A stretch of DNA of 8,494 nucleotides from positions 553 to 9,046 of the forward strand of contig JAHZEF010000093.1 of assembly GCA_019422005.1 (NCBI GenBank), written 5' to 3'. Position 1 is the first letter of the stretch, and every line of letters begins with the position of its first letter. The notes beneath the pieces are model-generated. The model made no database searches and was not told where the DNA came from. It saw only the letters and a program-made list of their open reading frames with translations. The DNA comes from Clostridiales bacterium. Its GTDB lineage: Bacteria; Bacillota; Clostridia; Oscillospirales; Oscillospiraceae. The position numbers and the translations under genes were made by a program. Shown here one piece after another: positions 1-5,292 of this stretch.

Positions 1-378
1 GGCATCGCCCTGGGGATGGCTTTTCGGAGCGCCCTGGGCGACCGGCGCGGAATCCGCCGGTACGCCGACGTCCTGCTCCCCATGGACGAGGCGCTCATCC
101 AGTGCGCCGCCGACCTCTCCGGACGCTCCATGCTGTGCGCGGATCTGCAGATTCCTGCGGAAAAAATCGGGACCTTCGACACAGAACTGACAGAGGAATT
201 TCTGACGGCCTTCGTGCGGGAAGCCGGGATTACCCTCCATCTCCGCCAGCTGTCCGGCTCCAACAGCCATCACATTGTGGAAGGCGTTTTCAAGGCGCTG
301 GCCCGTACGCTGCGCCGCGCCGTTTCCATGGATCCCGACGCGGCGGATGAAATCCCTTCCACCAAAGGAGTCTTGTAA
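1..378 (+). CDS. hisB: Imidazoleglycerol-phosphate dehydratase, C-terminal part (5' end outside window)
   Basis: HisB dehydrates imidazole glycerol phosphate to imidazole acetol phosphate in histidine biosynthesis. The reading frame is open from base 1, and its first residues (GIALGMAFRSALGD) match the family segment that follows the metal-binding HHxxED motif, so the ATG at 16 is internal and the gene begins left of the window. About 125 residues are visible of a usual length near 195. The second signature is clear at about residues 83-96 of the visible part (SNSHHIVEGVFKAL), where the two histidines and the glutamate are Mn-binding residues. The frame ends with TAA at 376-378, directly abutting the hisH start. 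No HisB phosphatase domain is visible, as expected for the monofunctional form, though the N-terminus cannot be seen. The identification rests on motifs plus operon context. Confidence 0.95.
   Translation, partial: GIALGMAFRSALGDRRGIRRYADVLLPMDEALIQCAADLSGRSMLCADLQIPAEKIGTFDTELTEEFLTAFVREAGITLHLRQLSGSNSHHIVEGVFKALARTLRRAVSMDPDAADEIPSTKGVL
364..370 (+). promoter_or_regulatory. Ribosome binding site of hisH
   Basis: AAAGGAG lies inside the last codons of hisB, 8 bases before the hisH ATG at 379. Because hisB stops immediately before that ATG, translation of the two genes is probably coupled. Confidence 0.75.
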
Positions 379-993
379 ATGATTGCAATTGTGGACTATG
401 GCGTCGGGAATCTCTTTTCTCTTCGCAGTTCTCTCTGCAGCCTGGGCGCCGAGGTGCTTGTCACCGGCGACGCAGACGCCCTGCGGCGGGCAGACCGGAT
501 TCTGCTGCCCGGCGTCGGCGCCTTTGCGGACGCCGCAGCCAAGCTGCGGAAAACCGGGCTGGATCAGGCCGTGACGGAAGCCGCGCAGGCCGGCGTCCCG
601 CTGCTCGGCATCTGCCTCGGCATGCAGCTGCTCCTGGAGCGCAGCTTTGAATACGGCGAGCACCGGGGCCTGGGCCTGATTCCCGGCGACGTCGTCAGCA
701 TGGAACCTGTGGTGCCGAAACACTATAAAATCCCTCATATCGGCTGGAATGCGCTCCATTTTCCCGCCGGCCGGCCGCGCTCCCCGATCTTTCGGGATGT
801 GCGGGAGGGCGAATATGTCTATTTCGTCCACAGCTACTATGCCGACCGCTGTCCCGACGTCACAGCCGTTGCCGAATACGGCGCGGATCTGACCGCCGCC
901 GTGGGCCGGGAAAACATCTTCGGCTGCCAGTTCCATCCGGAAAAGAGCGGCGCGGCGGGCCTGTCCATCCTGCGCGCATTCTGTGAATTGTGA
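379..993 (+). CDS. hisH: Imidazole glycerol phosphate synthase, glutamine amidotransferase subunit HisH
   Basis: HisH hydrolyses glutamine and passes ammonia to HisF, which makes imidazole glycerol phosphate and AICAR. The 204-residue protein has the normal length for a class I amidotransferase. It opens with MIAIVDYGVGN and has the oxyanion strand PGVGAF at about 44-49. The nucleophile Cys79 sits in GICLGMQLL, and the catalytic pair His186 and Glu188 lies in CQFHPEKS. The segment PHIGWN at 119-124 is the conserved interface segment of HisH. The start abuts the hisB stop with no spacer, and the gene is followed by hisA and then its partner hisF. Nothing looks damaged. Confidence 0.97.
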   Translation: MIAIVDYGVGNLFSLRSSLCSLGAEVLVTGDADALRRADRILLPGVGAFADAAAKLRKTGLDQAVTEAAQAGVPLLGICLGMQLLLERSFEYGEHRGLGLIPGDVVSMEPVVPKHYKIPHIGWNALHFPAGRPRSPIFRDVREGEYVYFVHSYYADRCPDVTAVAEYGADLTAAVGRENIFGCQFHPEKSGAAGLSILRAFCEL

Positions 994-996
994 GGT
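991..996 (+). promoter_or_regulatory. Ribosome binding site deciding the hisA start
   Basis: TGAGGT contains the hisH stop codon TGA and lies 7 bases before the ATG at 1004. It favours that ATG over an in-frame GTG at 983, which has no such site upstream and would overlap hisH. Confidence 0.7.
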
Positions 997-1003
997 ATTC
1001 CCC

Positions 1004-1729
1004 ATGAACATATTTCCAGCCATCGATCTCTATGAAGGGCAGGCCGTCCGGCTTTACAAAGGAGACTACCGGCAGATGACCGTTTACAGCCCGGATCCGC
1101 TGTCGGTGTCGCTGCGCTTTCGGGAAGCCGGGGCCGAATATCTGCATCTGGTGGATCTTGAGGGCGCAAAAACCGGCCTGACCCCGAATCTGGCACTCAT
1201 CGGCCGGATCGCCGCACAGTCCGGCCTTCAGGTGGAGGTGGGCGGCGGGATCCGCTCTGAGGCGGTCGTCCGGGCATATCTGGACGCCGGCGTCATGCGG
1301 GTCATTCTCGGCACCGCCGCCGTCATGCAGCCCGGCTTTGCCGGAGAGATGACCGCCAAATACGGCAGCCGGATCGCCGTCGGCGTGGATATCCGGGACG
1401 GCCTGGCCGCCATCCGCGGATGGACGGAGGTGTCCGACCGGGACGGTTTCGATTTCTGCCGGCAGATGGAATCGCTGGGCGTTCAGACCATCGTCTGCAC
1501 CGACATCTCCAAGGACGGCGTTCTGGGCGGAACCAACCTTCCGCTGTACCGCCGGCTGGCTTCCGCCCTGTCTGTGGACGTCATCGCCTCCGGCGGCATC
1601 TCCAGCCTGTCCGACATCGTCGCCCTGCGCGAAATCGGGCTCTGCGGCGCCATCCTCGGAAAAGCGCTCTACACCGGAGACCTGGATCTGCGCCGGGCCG
1701 TCGCCGCGGCAAAGGAGGGGGAAGCATGA
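1004..1729 (+). CDS. hisA: ProFAR isomerase HisA
   Basis: HisA converts ProFAR to PRFAR by an Amadori rearrangement and supplies the HisF-HisH substrate. The 241-residue protein is a single TIM barrel. It starts MNIFPAIDLYEGQAVRL, and the two catalytic acids are Asp8 and Asp129 (GVDIRDG). Phosphate-binding segments are GGGIR at 80-84 and, in the second half, SGGIS at 197-201. The TDISKDG segment at 167-173 is typical of HisA. The ATG at 1004 is chosen because a TGAGGT site stands 7 bases upstream and homologues begin at this point. The gene ends in a 4-base ATGA overlap with hisF. The half-barrel sequences resemble HisF, as is known for these paralogues. Confidence 0.96.
   Translation: MNIFPAIDLYEGQAVRLYKGDYRQMTVYSPDPLSVSLRFREAGAEYLHLVDLEGAKTGLTPNLALIGRIAAQSGLQVEVGGGIRSEAVVRAYLDAGVMRVILGTAAVMQPGFAGEMTAKYGSRIAVGVDIRDGLAAIRGWTEVSDRDGFDFCRQMESLGVQTIVCTDISKDGVLGGTNLPLYRRLASALSVDVIASGGISSLSDIVALREIGLCGAILGKALYTGDLDLRRAVAAAKEGEA
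1711..1720 (+). promoter_or_regulatory. Ribosome binding site of hisF
   Basis: AAAGGAGGGG, a near-perfect anti-16S match, lies 5 bases before the hisF ATG at 1726. It decides the start: the frame is open far upstream, but only the sequence from 1726 resembles HisF. Confidence 0.8.
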
Positions 1730-2484
1730 TTACCAAGCGCATTATCCCCTGCCTGGATGTGCGGGACGGCCGCGTCGTCAAGGGCACCAACTTCCAGGGA
1801 CTTCGGGATGTGAATTCACCGGTGGAGCTGGCGCGGTTTTACTCCGACCACGGCGCAGACGAGCTGGTCTTTTACGACATTACCGCCTCTTCTGAAAACC
1901 GCACGCTGTTCACCGACATCCTCAGGGAGGTGGCCTCCACCATTTTCATTCCGCTGACTGTGGGGGGCGGGATCCGCACGCTGGATGATTTTGACCGGGT
2001 CCTCAAATGCGGCGCGGACAAGGTCAGCGTCAACTCCGGCGCCATCCGCGATCCGGGCCTGATCGAGGCGGCCGCAAAAAAATACGGCAGCCAATGCGTC
2101 GTTTTGTCCGTAGACGCCAGGCGTGTGGACGGTACCTTCACCGTCTTTGCCAAAGGCGGCCGGGAATCCACCGGAATGGATGCGCTGGACTGGATCCGGT
2201 TCGGCGTCGACCACGGTGCCGGTGAGATTGTCCTGAATTCCATTGACACCGACGGCGTCAGGCAGGGTTTCGATCTGGATATGCTGGACGCCGTCAGCAG
2301 CCTGGTCGGCGTCCCGGTGATTGCATCCGGCGGCGCGGGCTGCATGGAAGACTTTCTCACACTGTTCCAAACGCTGCCCAAGGTGGACGCCGGGCTTGCA
2401 GCTTCCATCTTCCACTTCGGCGAAGTTTCCATTCCGGATTTGAAGCGGCTGCTGGCCGCCCACAATATTACTGTCCGTCTGTGA
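1726..2484 (+). CDS. hisF: Imidazole glycerol phosphate synthase, cyclase subunit HisF
   Basis: HisF condenses HisH-derived ammonia with PRFAR and cleaves the product to imidazole glycerol phosphate and AICAR, which enters purine synthesis. The 252-residue TIM-barrel protein begins MITKRIIPCLDVRDGRVVKG. The catalytic aspartates are Asp11 and Asp130 (LSVDARRVDG). Phosphate-binding loops are VGGGIR at 79-84 and SGGAG at 201-205, with the conserved LAASIFHFGE at 224-233. The open frame extends upstream through hisA in another frame, but that part is not HisF-like. The ATG at 1726 overlaps the hisA stop by 4 bases and has a strong ribosome binding site. Length and motifs are normal. Confidence 0.97.
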   Translation: MITKRIIPCLDVRDGRVVKGTNFQGLRDVNSPVELARFYSDHGADELVFYDITASSENRTLFTDILREVASTIFIPLTVGGGIRTLDDFDRVLKCGADKVSVNSGAIRDPGLIEAAAKKYGSQCVVLSVDARRVDGTFTVFAKGGRESTGMDALDWIRFGVDHGAGEIVLNSIDTDGVRQGFDLDMLDAVSSLVGVPVIASGGAGCMEDFLTLFQTLPKVDAGLAASIFHFGEVSIPDLKRLLAAHNITVRL

Positions 2485-2487
2485 GGT
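2482..2487 (+). promoter_or_regulatory. Ribosome binding site deciding the hisIE start
   Basis: TGAGGT includes the hisF stop codon and is 9 bases before the ATG at 2497. The alternative in-frame TTG at 2488 is only one base away from this site, which is too close for initiation. Confidence 0.65.
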
Positions 2488-2496
2488 TTGATTAAA

Positions 2497-3144
2497 ATGT
2501 TAACCATTCAGGATTTGAAATTTGACGAAAACGGGCTGATCCCCGCCGTTGTGGTGGACGGAACGACCCAAAAGGTGCTGACTCTGGCCTACATGAACCG
2601 TGAGAGCCTGGAAATCTCCATGAAGGAAGGCAGGACCTGCTTCTGGAGCCGTTCCCGCCGCCGGCTCTGGCGCAAGGGCGAAACTTCCGGCCATGTGCAG
2701 CACCTGATTTCCATCACCGCCGACTGCGACCGGGACGCTTTGACGGTTCTGGTAAACAAGGACGGCCCCGCCTGCCATCTGGGGACGGATTCCTGCTTCA
2801 GCGACCTGCTGTATCTCAGCCCGGAACAGTCCGCCTTTACCCTAGAAGGCCTCTTTGCTCTGCTGGAAGGCCGCAAACGCGATCTGCCGGAGGGCTCCTA
2901 TACCACTTATCTCTTTCAGAAGGGACTGGACAAGATTCTGAAAAAAGTGGGGGAAGAGTCCACCGAGGTCATCATTGCCGCCAAAGCCGGCGACCGGGCG
3001 GAAACCATCTATGAAATCGCCGACCTCTGCTACCATGTGCTGGTACTGATGGTGCAGGCGGGGATTTCCGTGGAGGATGTGAAGCGGGAACTGGCTTCCC
3101 GGCATGTGATCGACCACAAAATCAAACAGGAAAAAATGACCTAG
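2497..3144 (+). CDS. hisI: Bifunctional phosphoribosyl-AMP cyclohydrolase / phosphoribosyl-ATP pyrophosphatase
   Basis: This HisI-HisE fusion (hisIE) carries out steps 2 and 3 of histidine synthesis: hydrolysis of PR-ATP to PR-AMP and opening of the adenine ring. The 215-residue protein has the HisI domain at about 1-110. It shows FWSRSRRRLWRKGETSGH at 49-66 and Zn/Mg ligands in DCDRD (Asp76, Cys77, Asp78, Asp80), Cys93 and Cys100. The HisE domain at about 117-205 is an all-alpha MazG-like fold with KKVGEESTEVIIAAK (149-163) and EIADLCYHVLVLM (173-185), whose acidic residues bind Mg. The ATG at 2497 is preferred over TTG at 2488 on ribosome-binding-site spacing. It is the last gene of the operon and is followed by GC-rich hairpins. 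Confidence 0.95.
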   Translation: MLTIQDLKFDENGLIPAVVVDGTTQKVLTLAYMNRESLEISMKEGRTCFWSRSRRRLWRKGETSGHVQHLISITADCDRDALTVLVNKDGPACHLGTDSCFSDLLYLSPEQSAFTLEGLFALLEGRKRDLPEGSYTTYLFQKGLDKILKKVGEESTEVIIAAKAGDRAETIYEIADLCYHVLVLMVQAGISVEDVKRELASRHVIDHKIKQEKMT

Positions 3145-3151
3145 CACGGCG

Positions 3152-3180
3152 GGCCCCCACCCCTGTAATCCGCGGGGGCC
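3152..3180 (+). terminator. GC-rich hairpin just after hisIE
   Basis: The arms GGCCCCC (3152-3158) and GGGGGCC (3174-3180) are perfect complements around a 15-base loop, 7 bases after the hisIE stop. No T-run follows, so on its own it is a weak terminator candidate. It may protect the transcript 3' end or act together with the next hairpin. Confidence 0.35.
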
Positions 3181-3198
3181 GCACGGCTGAACCAGAGA

Positions 3199-3236
3199 GG
3201 CGGGCTGATGGGTGTTTTCACCAGCCCGCCTTGATT
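3199..3236 (+). terminator. Probable intrinsic terminator of the his operon
   Basis: A 12-base-pair stem with one A-C mismatch joins 3199-3210 (GGCGGGCTGATG) to 3219-3230 (CACCAGCCCGCC), with the 8-base loop GGTGTTTT. A short, impure T-stretch TTGATT follows. It lies 54 bases downstream of hisIE and ahead of a new promoter, which suits an end for the his transcript. The poor T-run keeps confidence moderate. Confidence 0.6.
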
Positions 3237-3239
3237 CGT

Positions 3240-3260
3240 CCCCGGGGCTCTGCCCCAGGG
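3240..3260 (+). repeat. GGGGCTCTGCCCC hairpin, possible dispersed clostridial repeat
   Basis: The stem GGGGC/GCCCC (3244-3248 with 3252-3256) encloses the loop TCT. Beyond a C-A mismatch it is extended by CCC/GGG (3240-3242 with 3258-3260). From memory, a GGGGCTCTGCCCCA core recurs between genes in many Clostridia, so this may be a remnant of a dispersed element. Only one copy is visible here. Confidence 0.35.
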
Positions 3261-3273
3261 TTGTTGAACCATC

Positions 3274-3295
3274 CAAATATCTGTCTGTATATTTG
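3274..3295. repeat. AT-rich inverted repeat upstream of the hydrogenase promoter, possible operator
   Basis: CAAATAT (3274-3280) and ATATTTG (3289-3295) are exact inverted copies separated by 8 bases. The 22-base dyad ends about 40 bases upstream of the predicted -35 element. Its size and AT content suit a dimeric regulator site, but I cannot assign a regulator; it does not match the Rex consensus well. Confidence 0.35.
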
Positions 3296-3334
3296 ACATT
3301 TTTCACTATTCTTCACCATTTCCATAAATCGCTA

Positions 3335-3362
3335 TTGATTTACCGATTAAACATGATATATT
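3335..3362 (+). promoter_or_regulatory. Predicted sigma-A promoter (extended -10) for the flavoprotein-hydrogenase operon
   Basis: The -35 element TTGATT (3335-3340) is followed after 16 bases by -10 TATATT (3357-3362), preceded by TGA at 3354-3356, giving the extended form TGnTATATT. Transcription would start near 3369, leaving a leader of about 88 bases before the ATG at 3457. It lies in the AT-rich part of the spacer, downstream of the probable his terminator. Confidence 0.55.
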
Positions 3363-3363
3363 G

Positions 3364-3377
3364 ATTCCGTGCGGAAT
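3364..3377. repeat. Perfect inverted repeat at the predicted transcription start
   Basis: ATTCCG and CGGAAT flank a central TG, a 14-base dyad that begins directly after the -10 element and covers the predicted start site. A repressor bound here would block initiation, so it is a candidate operator. The two-base centre makes it unlikely to be an RNA hairpin of that exact shape. Confidence 0.35.
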
Positions 3378-3390
3378 AAATCCGCGTGTC

Positions 3391-3433
3391 CTGGATACCC
3401 CACGGCACGCTCGAGAAAGGCACGCTGGATACC
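3391..3433 (+). repeat. Short interleaved direct repeats in the leader
   Basis: CTGGATACC occurs at 3391-3399 and 3425-3433, and GGCACGCT at 3404-3411 and 3419-3426, so the second copies are fused into one unit. They lie between the predicted transcription start and the ribosome binding site. Their role is unknown. Confidence 0.45.
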
Positions 3434-3445
3434 TTATTTTATTTT

Positions 3446-3450
3446 GGAGG
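3446..3450 (+). promoter_or_regulatory. Ribosome binding site deciding the flavoprotein start
   Basis: GGAGG lies 6 bases before the ATG at 3457. It supports that start over the upstream TTG at 3361, which falls in the -10 region of the predicted promoter. Confidence 0.75.
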
Positions 3451-3456
3451 TCAAAC

Positions 3457-5292
3457 ATGAGCAGATTGGAATTCTATTCCACCAGCGGTTCCCAGGCCGT
3501 GGTAGAGTCCCTCTACCGCGATTTGGAGCACCGGATTGTCGCCAGTCCGCCCGGCCTTTGCCCGGTGGACCTGGCTTCGGCGTTTCTGAAGCTCTGCCAC
3601 GCCCAAACCTGCGGCAAATGCGTCCCCTGCCGCGTCGGGCTCCGTCAGCTGCAGCTTCTGATCGACGATGTGCTGAACGGCAGCGCCACCCTGGAAACCC
3701 TGGATTTTATTGAAACGACGGCACAGGTCATTGCAGATTCGGCCGACTGCGCCATTGGTTACGAGGCTGCAGAGATGGTACTCAAGGGCATCCGCGGATT
3801 CCGGGACGACTATGAATCCCATGTCACCACCGGCCGCTGCACCTGCAATCTGGATCAGCCCGTCCCCTGCGTCGCACAATGTCCCGCCGGTGTGGACATC
3901 CCCGGCTATGTGGCGCTGGTGGCGGCCGGCCGGTACGCCGACGCGGTCCGCCTGATCCGAAAGGATAACCCCTTCCCCGGCGCCTGCGGCCGGGTCTGCG
4001 AGCATCCGTGTGAATCCCGATGCCGCCGCAACATGATAGAAGGCGCCGTCAACATCCGCGGCCTCAAGCGCTACGCCGTCGACCATGCCGGCGTCGTACC
4101 CGCCCCTCCCTGCGCCGAGCCCACAGGCAAGACGGTCGCCATTGTCGGCGGCGGCCCCAGCGGGCTTTCCGCGGCATATTACCTGTCCCTGATGGGGCAC
4201 AAGGTCACGGTCTACGAGTCCCGCAAGCAGCTGGGCGGCATGCTGCGCTACGGCATCCCCAGCTACCGCCTGCCCCGCGAGGAACTTCAGAAGGATATCG
4301 ACGCCATTCTCTCCACCGGTGTGGAGGTCCATCGGGGCGTCATGGTCGGCCGTGACGTCTCCCTGGGGGATCTGAGCCGCCAATACGACTCCGTGTACAT
4401 CTCAATCGGCGCCCACACCGACAAAAAGGTGGGCATTGAAGGCGAAAACGCCCGGGGCGTTATCTCCGCGGTGGAGATGCTGCGCGCCATCGGCGACGGC
4501 ACCATGCCCGACTTCACCGGAAAGACCGTGGCCGTCATCGGCGGCGGCAACGTCGCCATGGACTGCTGCCGCAGCGCCGTCCGCCTGGGCGCTGAGACGG
4601 TCAGCGTCGTATACCGCCGCCGCCAGCAGGATATGACTGCCCTGGCCGAGGAGGTGGAGGGCGCCATGGCCGAGGGCGTGGAGCTTCTGACCATGATGGC
4701 GCCTGTGCGGATCGAGTCCGACGAGGAGGAAAACGCCGTGGCGCTGTGGGTGCAGCCCCAGCGTGTCGGCGCCATTGACCGCGCCGGCCGCCCCCGTCCC
4801 GAACCCTCCGGCGAACCGGAGCGCCGCATTGAGGCCGACGTGATCATTGTCGCCATCGGCCAGAACATCGAACTCAAGGCCTTTGAGGAGGCCGGCGTTC
4901 CCATCCACCGCGGCACCATCGCCGCCCTTTCCTCCGGCGACATTGAAAACAACAAGGGGATTTTTGCCGGCGGCGACTGCGTCACCGGCCCTGCCACCGC
5001 CATCAAGGCCATCGCAGCCGGCAAGGTGGCCGCCGCCAATATCGACGAATATCTGGGCTTTGCCCACACCATCGAGGTGGACGTCAGGATTCCCAAGGCA
5101 TTTCTCGGCGAACGGCCCTCCTGCGGCCGCAGCGAGCTGCCCATGGAAAAGGCGTTTGAGCGGAAAAACGGCTTCCAGTGCATCGAGTGCGGCTTCACCG
5201 ACGAGGTCGCCCGGCAGGAGGCCGGCCGCTGCCTGCGCTGCGATCACTTCGGCTTTGGCGTATTCAAGGGAGGGAGAACGAAAAAATGGTAA
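3457..5292 (+). CDS. Hydrogenase-linked iron-sulfur flavoprotein: NuoF C-terminal cluster domain fused to GltD/NfnB-like NAD(P)H oxidoreductase
   Basis: This 611-residue cytoplasmic protein probably carries electrons between NAD(P)H and the hydrogenase encoded next. Residues about 38-120 match the NuoF iron-sulfur domain, with Cys52, Cys55 and Cys58 in CGKCVPC and Cys98 as likely [4Fe-4S] ligands; the NuoF FMN/NADH domain itself is missing. Residues about 125-210 match the N-terminal double-cluster domain of GltD and NfnB, with Cys128, 130, 138, 142, 177, 181, 185 and 189. An FAD fold follows (GGGPSGLSAA from 231), then a dinucleotide fold (GGGNVAMDC from 362) with YRRR at 386-389, an arginine-rich end typical of NADP(H) use, then the FAD-closing segment GIFAGGD at 501-507. 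The tail adds two CxxC pairs (575/578 and 592/595). The layout resembles SfrB of Geobacter-type NADPH oxidoreductases. No signal peptide or membrane segment is seen. The direction of electron flow is inferred, not shown. Confidence 0.88.
   Translation: MSRLEFYSTSGSQAVVESLYRDLEHRIVASPPGLCPVDLASAFLKLCHAQTCGKCVPCRVGLRQLQLLIDDVLNGSATLETLDFIETTAQVIADSADCAIGYEAAEMVLKGIRGFRDDYESHVTTGRCTCNLDQPVPCVAQCPAGVDIPGYVALVAAGRYADAVRLIRKDNPFPGACGRVCEHPCESRCRRNMIEGAVNIRGLKRYAVDHAGVVPAPPCAEPTGKTVAIVGGGPSGLSAAYYLSLMGHKVTVYESRKQLGGMLRYGIPSYRLPREELQKDIDAILSTGVEVHRGVMVGRDVSLGDLSRQYDSVYISIGAHTDKKVGIEGENARGVISAVEMLRAIGDGTMPDFTGKTVAVIGGGNVAMDCCRSAVRLGAETVSVVYRRRQQDMTALAEEVEGAMAEGVELLTMMAPVRIESDEEENAVALWVQPQRVGAIDRAGRPRPEPSGEPERRIEADVIIVAIGQNIELKAFEEAGVPIHRGTIAALSSGDIENNKGIFAGGDCVTGPATAIKAIAAGKVAAANIDEYLGFAHTIEVDVRIPKAFLGERPSCGRSELPMEKAFERKNGFQCIECGFTDEVARQEAGRCLRCDHFGFGVFKGGRTKKW
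5266..5276 (+). promoter_or_regulatory. Ribosome binding site of the hydrogenase gene
   Basis: AAGGGAGGGAG lies in the last codons of the flavoprotein gene, 9 bases before the ATG at 5286. This favours 5286 over the second in-frame ATG at 5295 and over the far-upstream open frame from 5178. Confidence 0.7.

Larger units (their letters stand above)
3145..3456 (+). other. Intergenic region between the his operon and the hydrogenase module
   Basis: I see no gene in these 312 bases. The first part (to about 3260) is GC-rich and contains three hairpins. From about 3261 to 3370 the sequence becomes AT-rich and holds two inverted repeats and a promoter. From about 3370 to 3456 there is a leader with short direct repeats and the ribosome binding site. 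The frame of the next gene stays open back to a TTG at 3361, but that stretch overlaps the promoter and has no ribosome binding site. Confidence 0.7.

Noticed and set aside
1420..1725. Upstream extension of the hisF frame into hisA
   Set aside because: The extra residues are arginine- and proline-rich out-of-frame hisA sequence; HisF homology and the ribosome binding site place the start at 1726.
3293..3298. Perfect -35 hexamer TTGACA in the AT-rich spacer
   Set aside because: No acceptable -10 hexamer stands 16-18 bases downstream (CCATTT at 17); the nearest candidate, CATAAA, is 24 bases away.
3261..3300. Possible Rex (NADH-sensing repressor) operator near the hydrogenase promoter
   Set aside because: TTGTTGAA resembles one half-site, but no matching inverted half-site follows at the required spacing.
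3361..3456. N-terminal extension of the flavoprotein from TTG at 3361
   Set aside because: This stretch overlaps the predicted -10 element and leader, has no ribosome binding site at its start, and does not resemble the family; ATG 3457 has a good GGAGG.
3451..5247. Long minus-strand open frames opposite the flavoprotein gene
   Set aside because: They resemble codon-bias shadows, have no plausible ribosome binding site or domain, and lie opposite a well-supported gene.
5178..5285. N-terminal extension of the hydrogenase into the flavoprotein gene
   Set aside because: The extra 36 residues are out-of-frame flavoprotein sequence; ferredoxin-fold homology begins just after ATG 5286.
3457..5292. 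Reading the flavoprotein as the glutamate synthase small subunit (GltD)
   Set aside because: No glutamate synthase large subunit is adjacent, and the NuoF cluster domain at the N-terminus and coupling to a hydrogenase point to a different electron partner.
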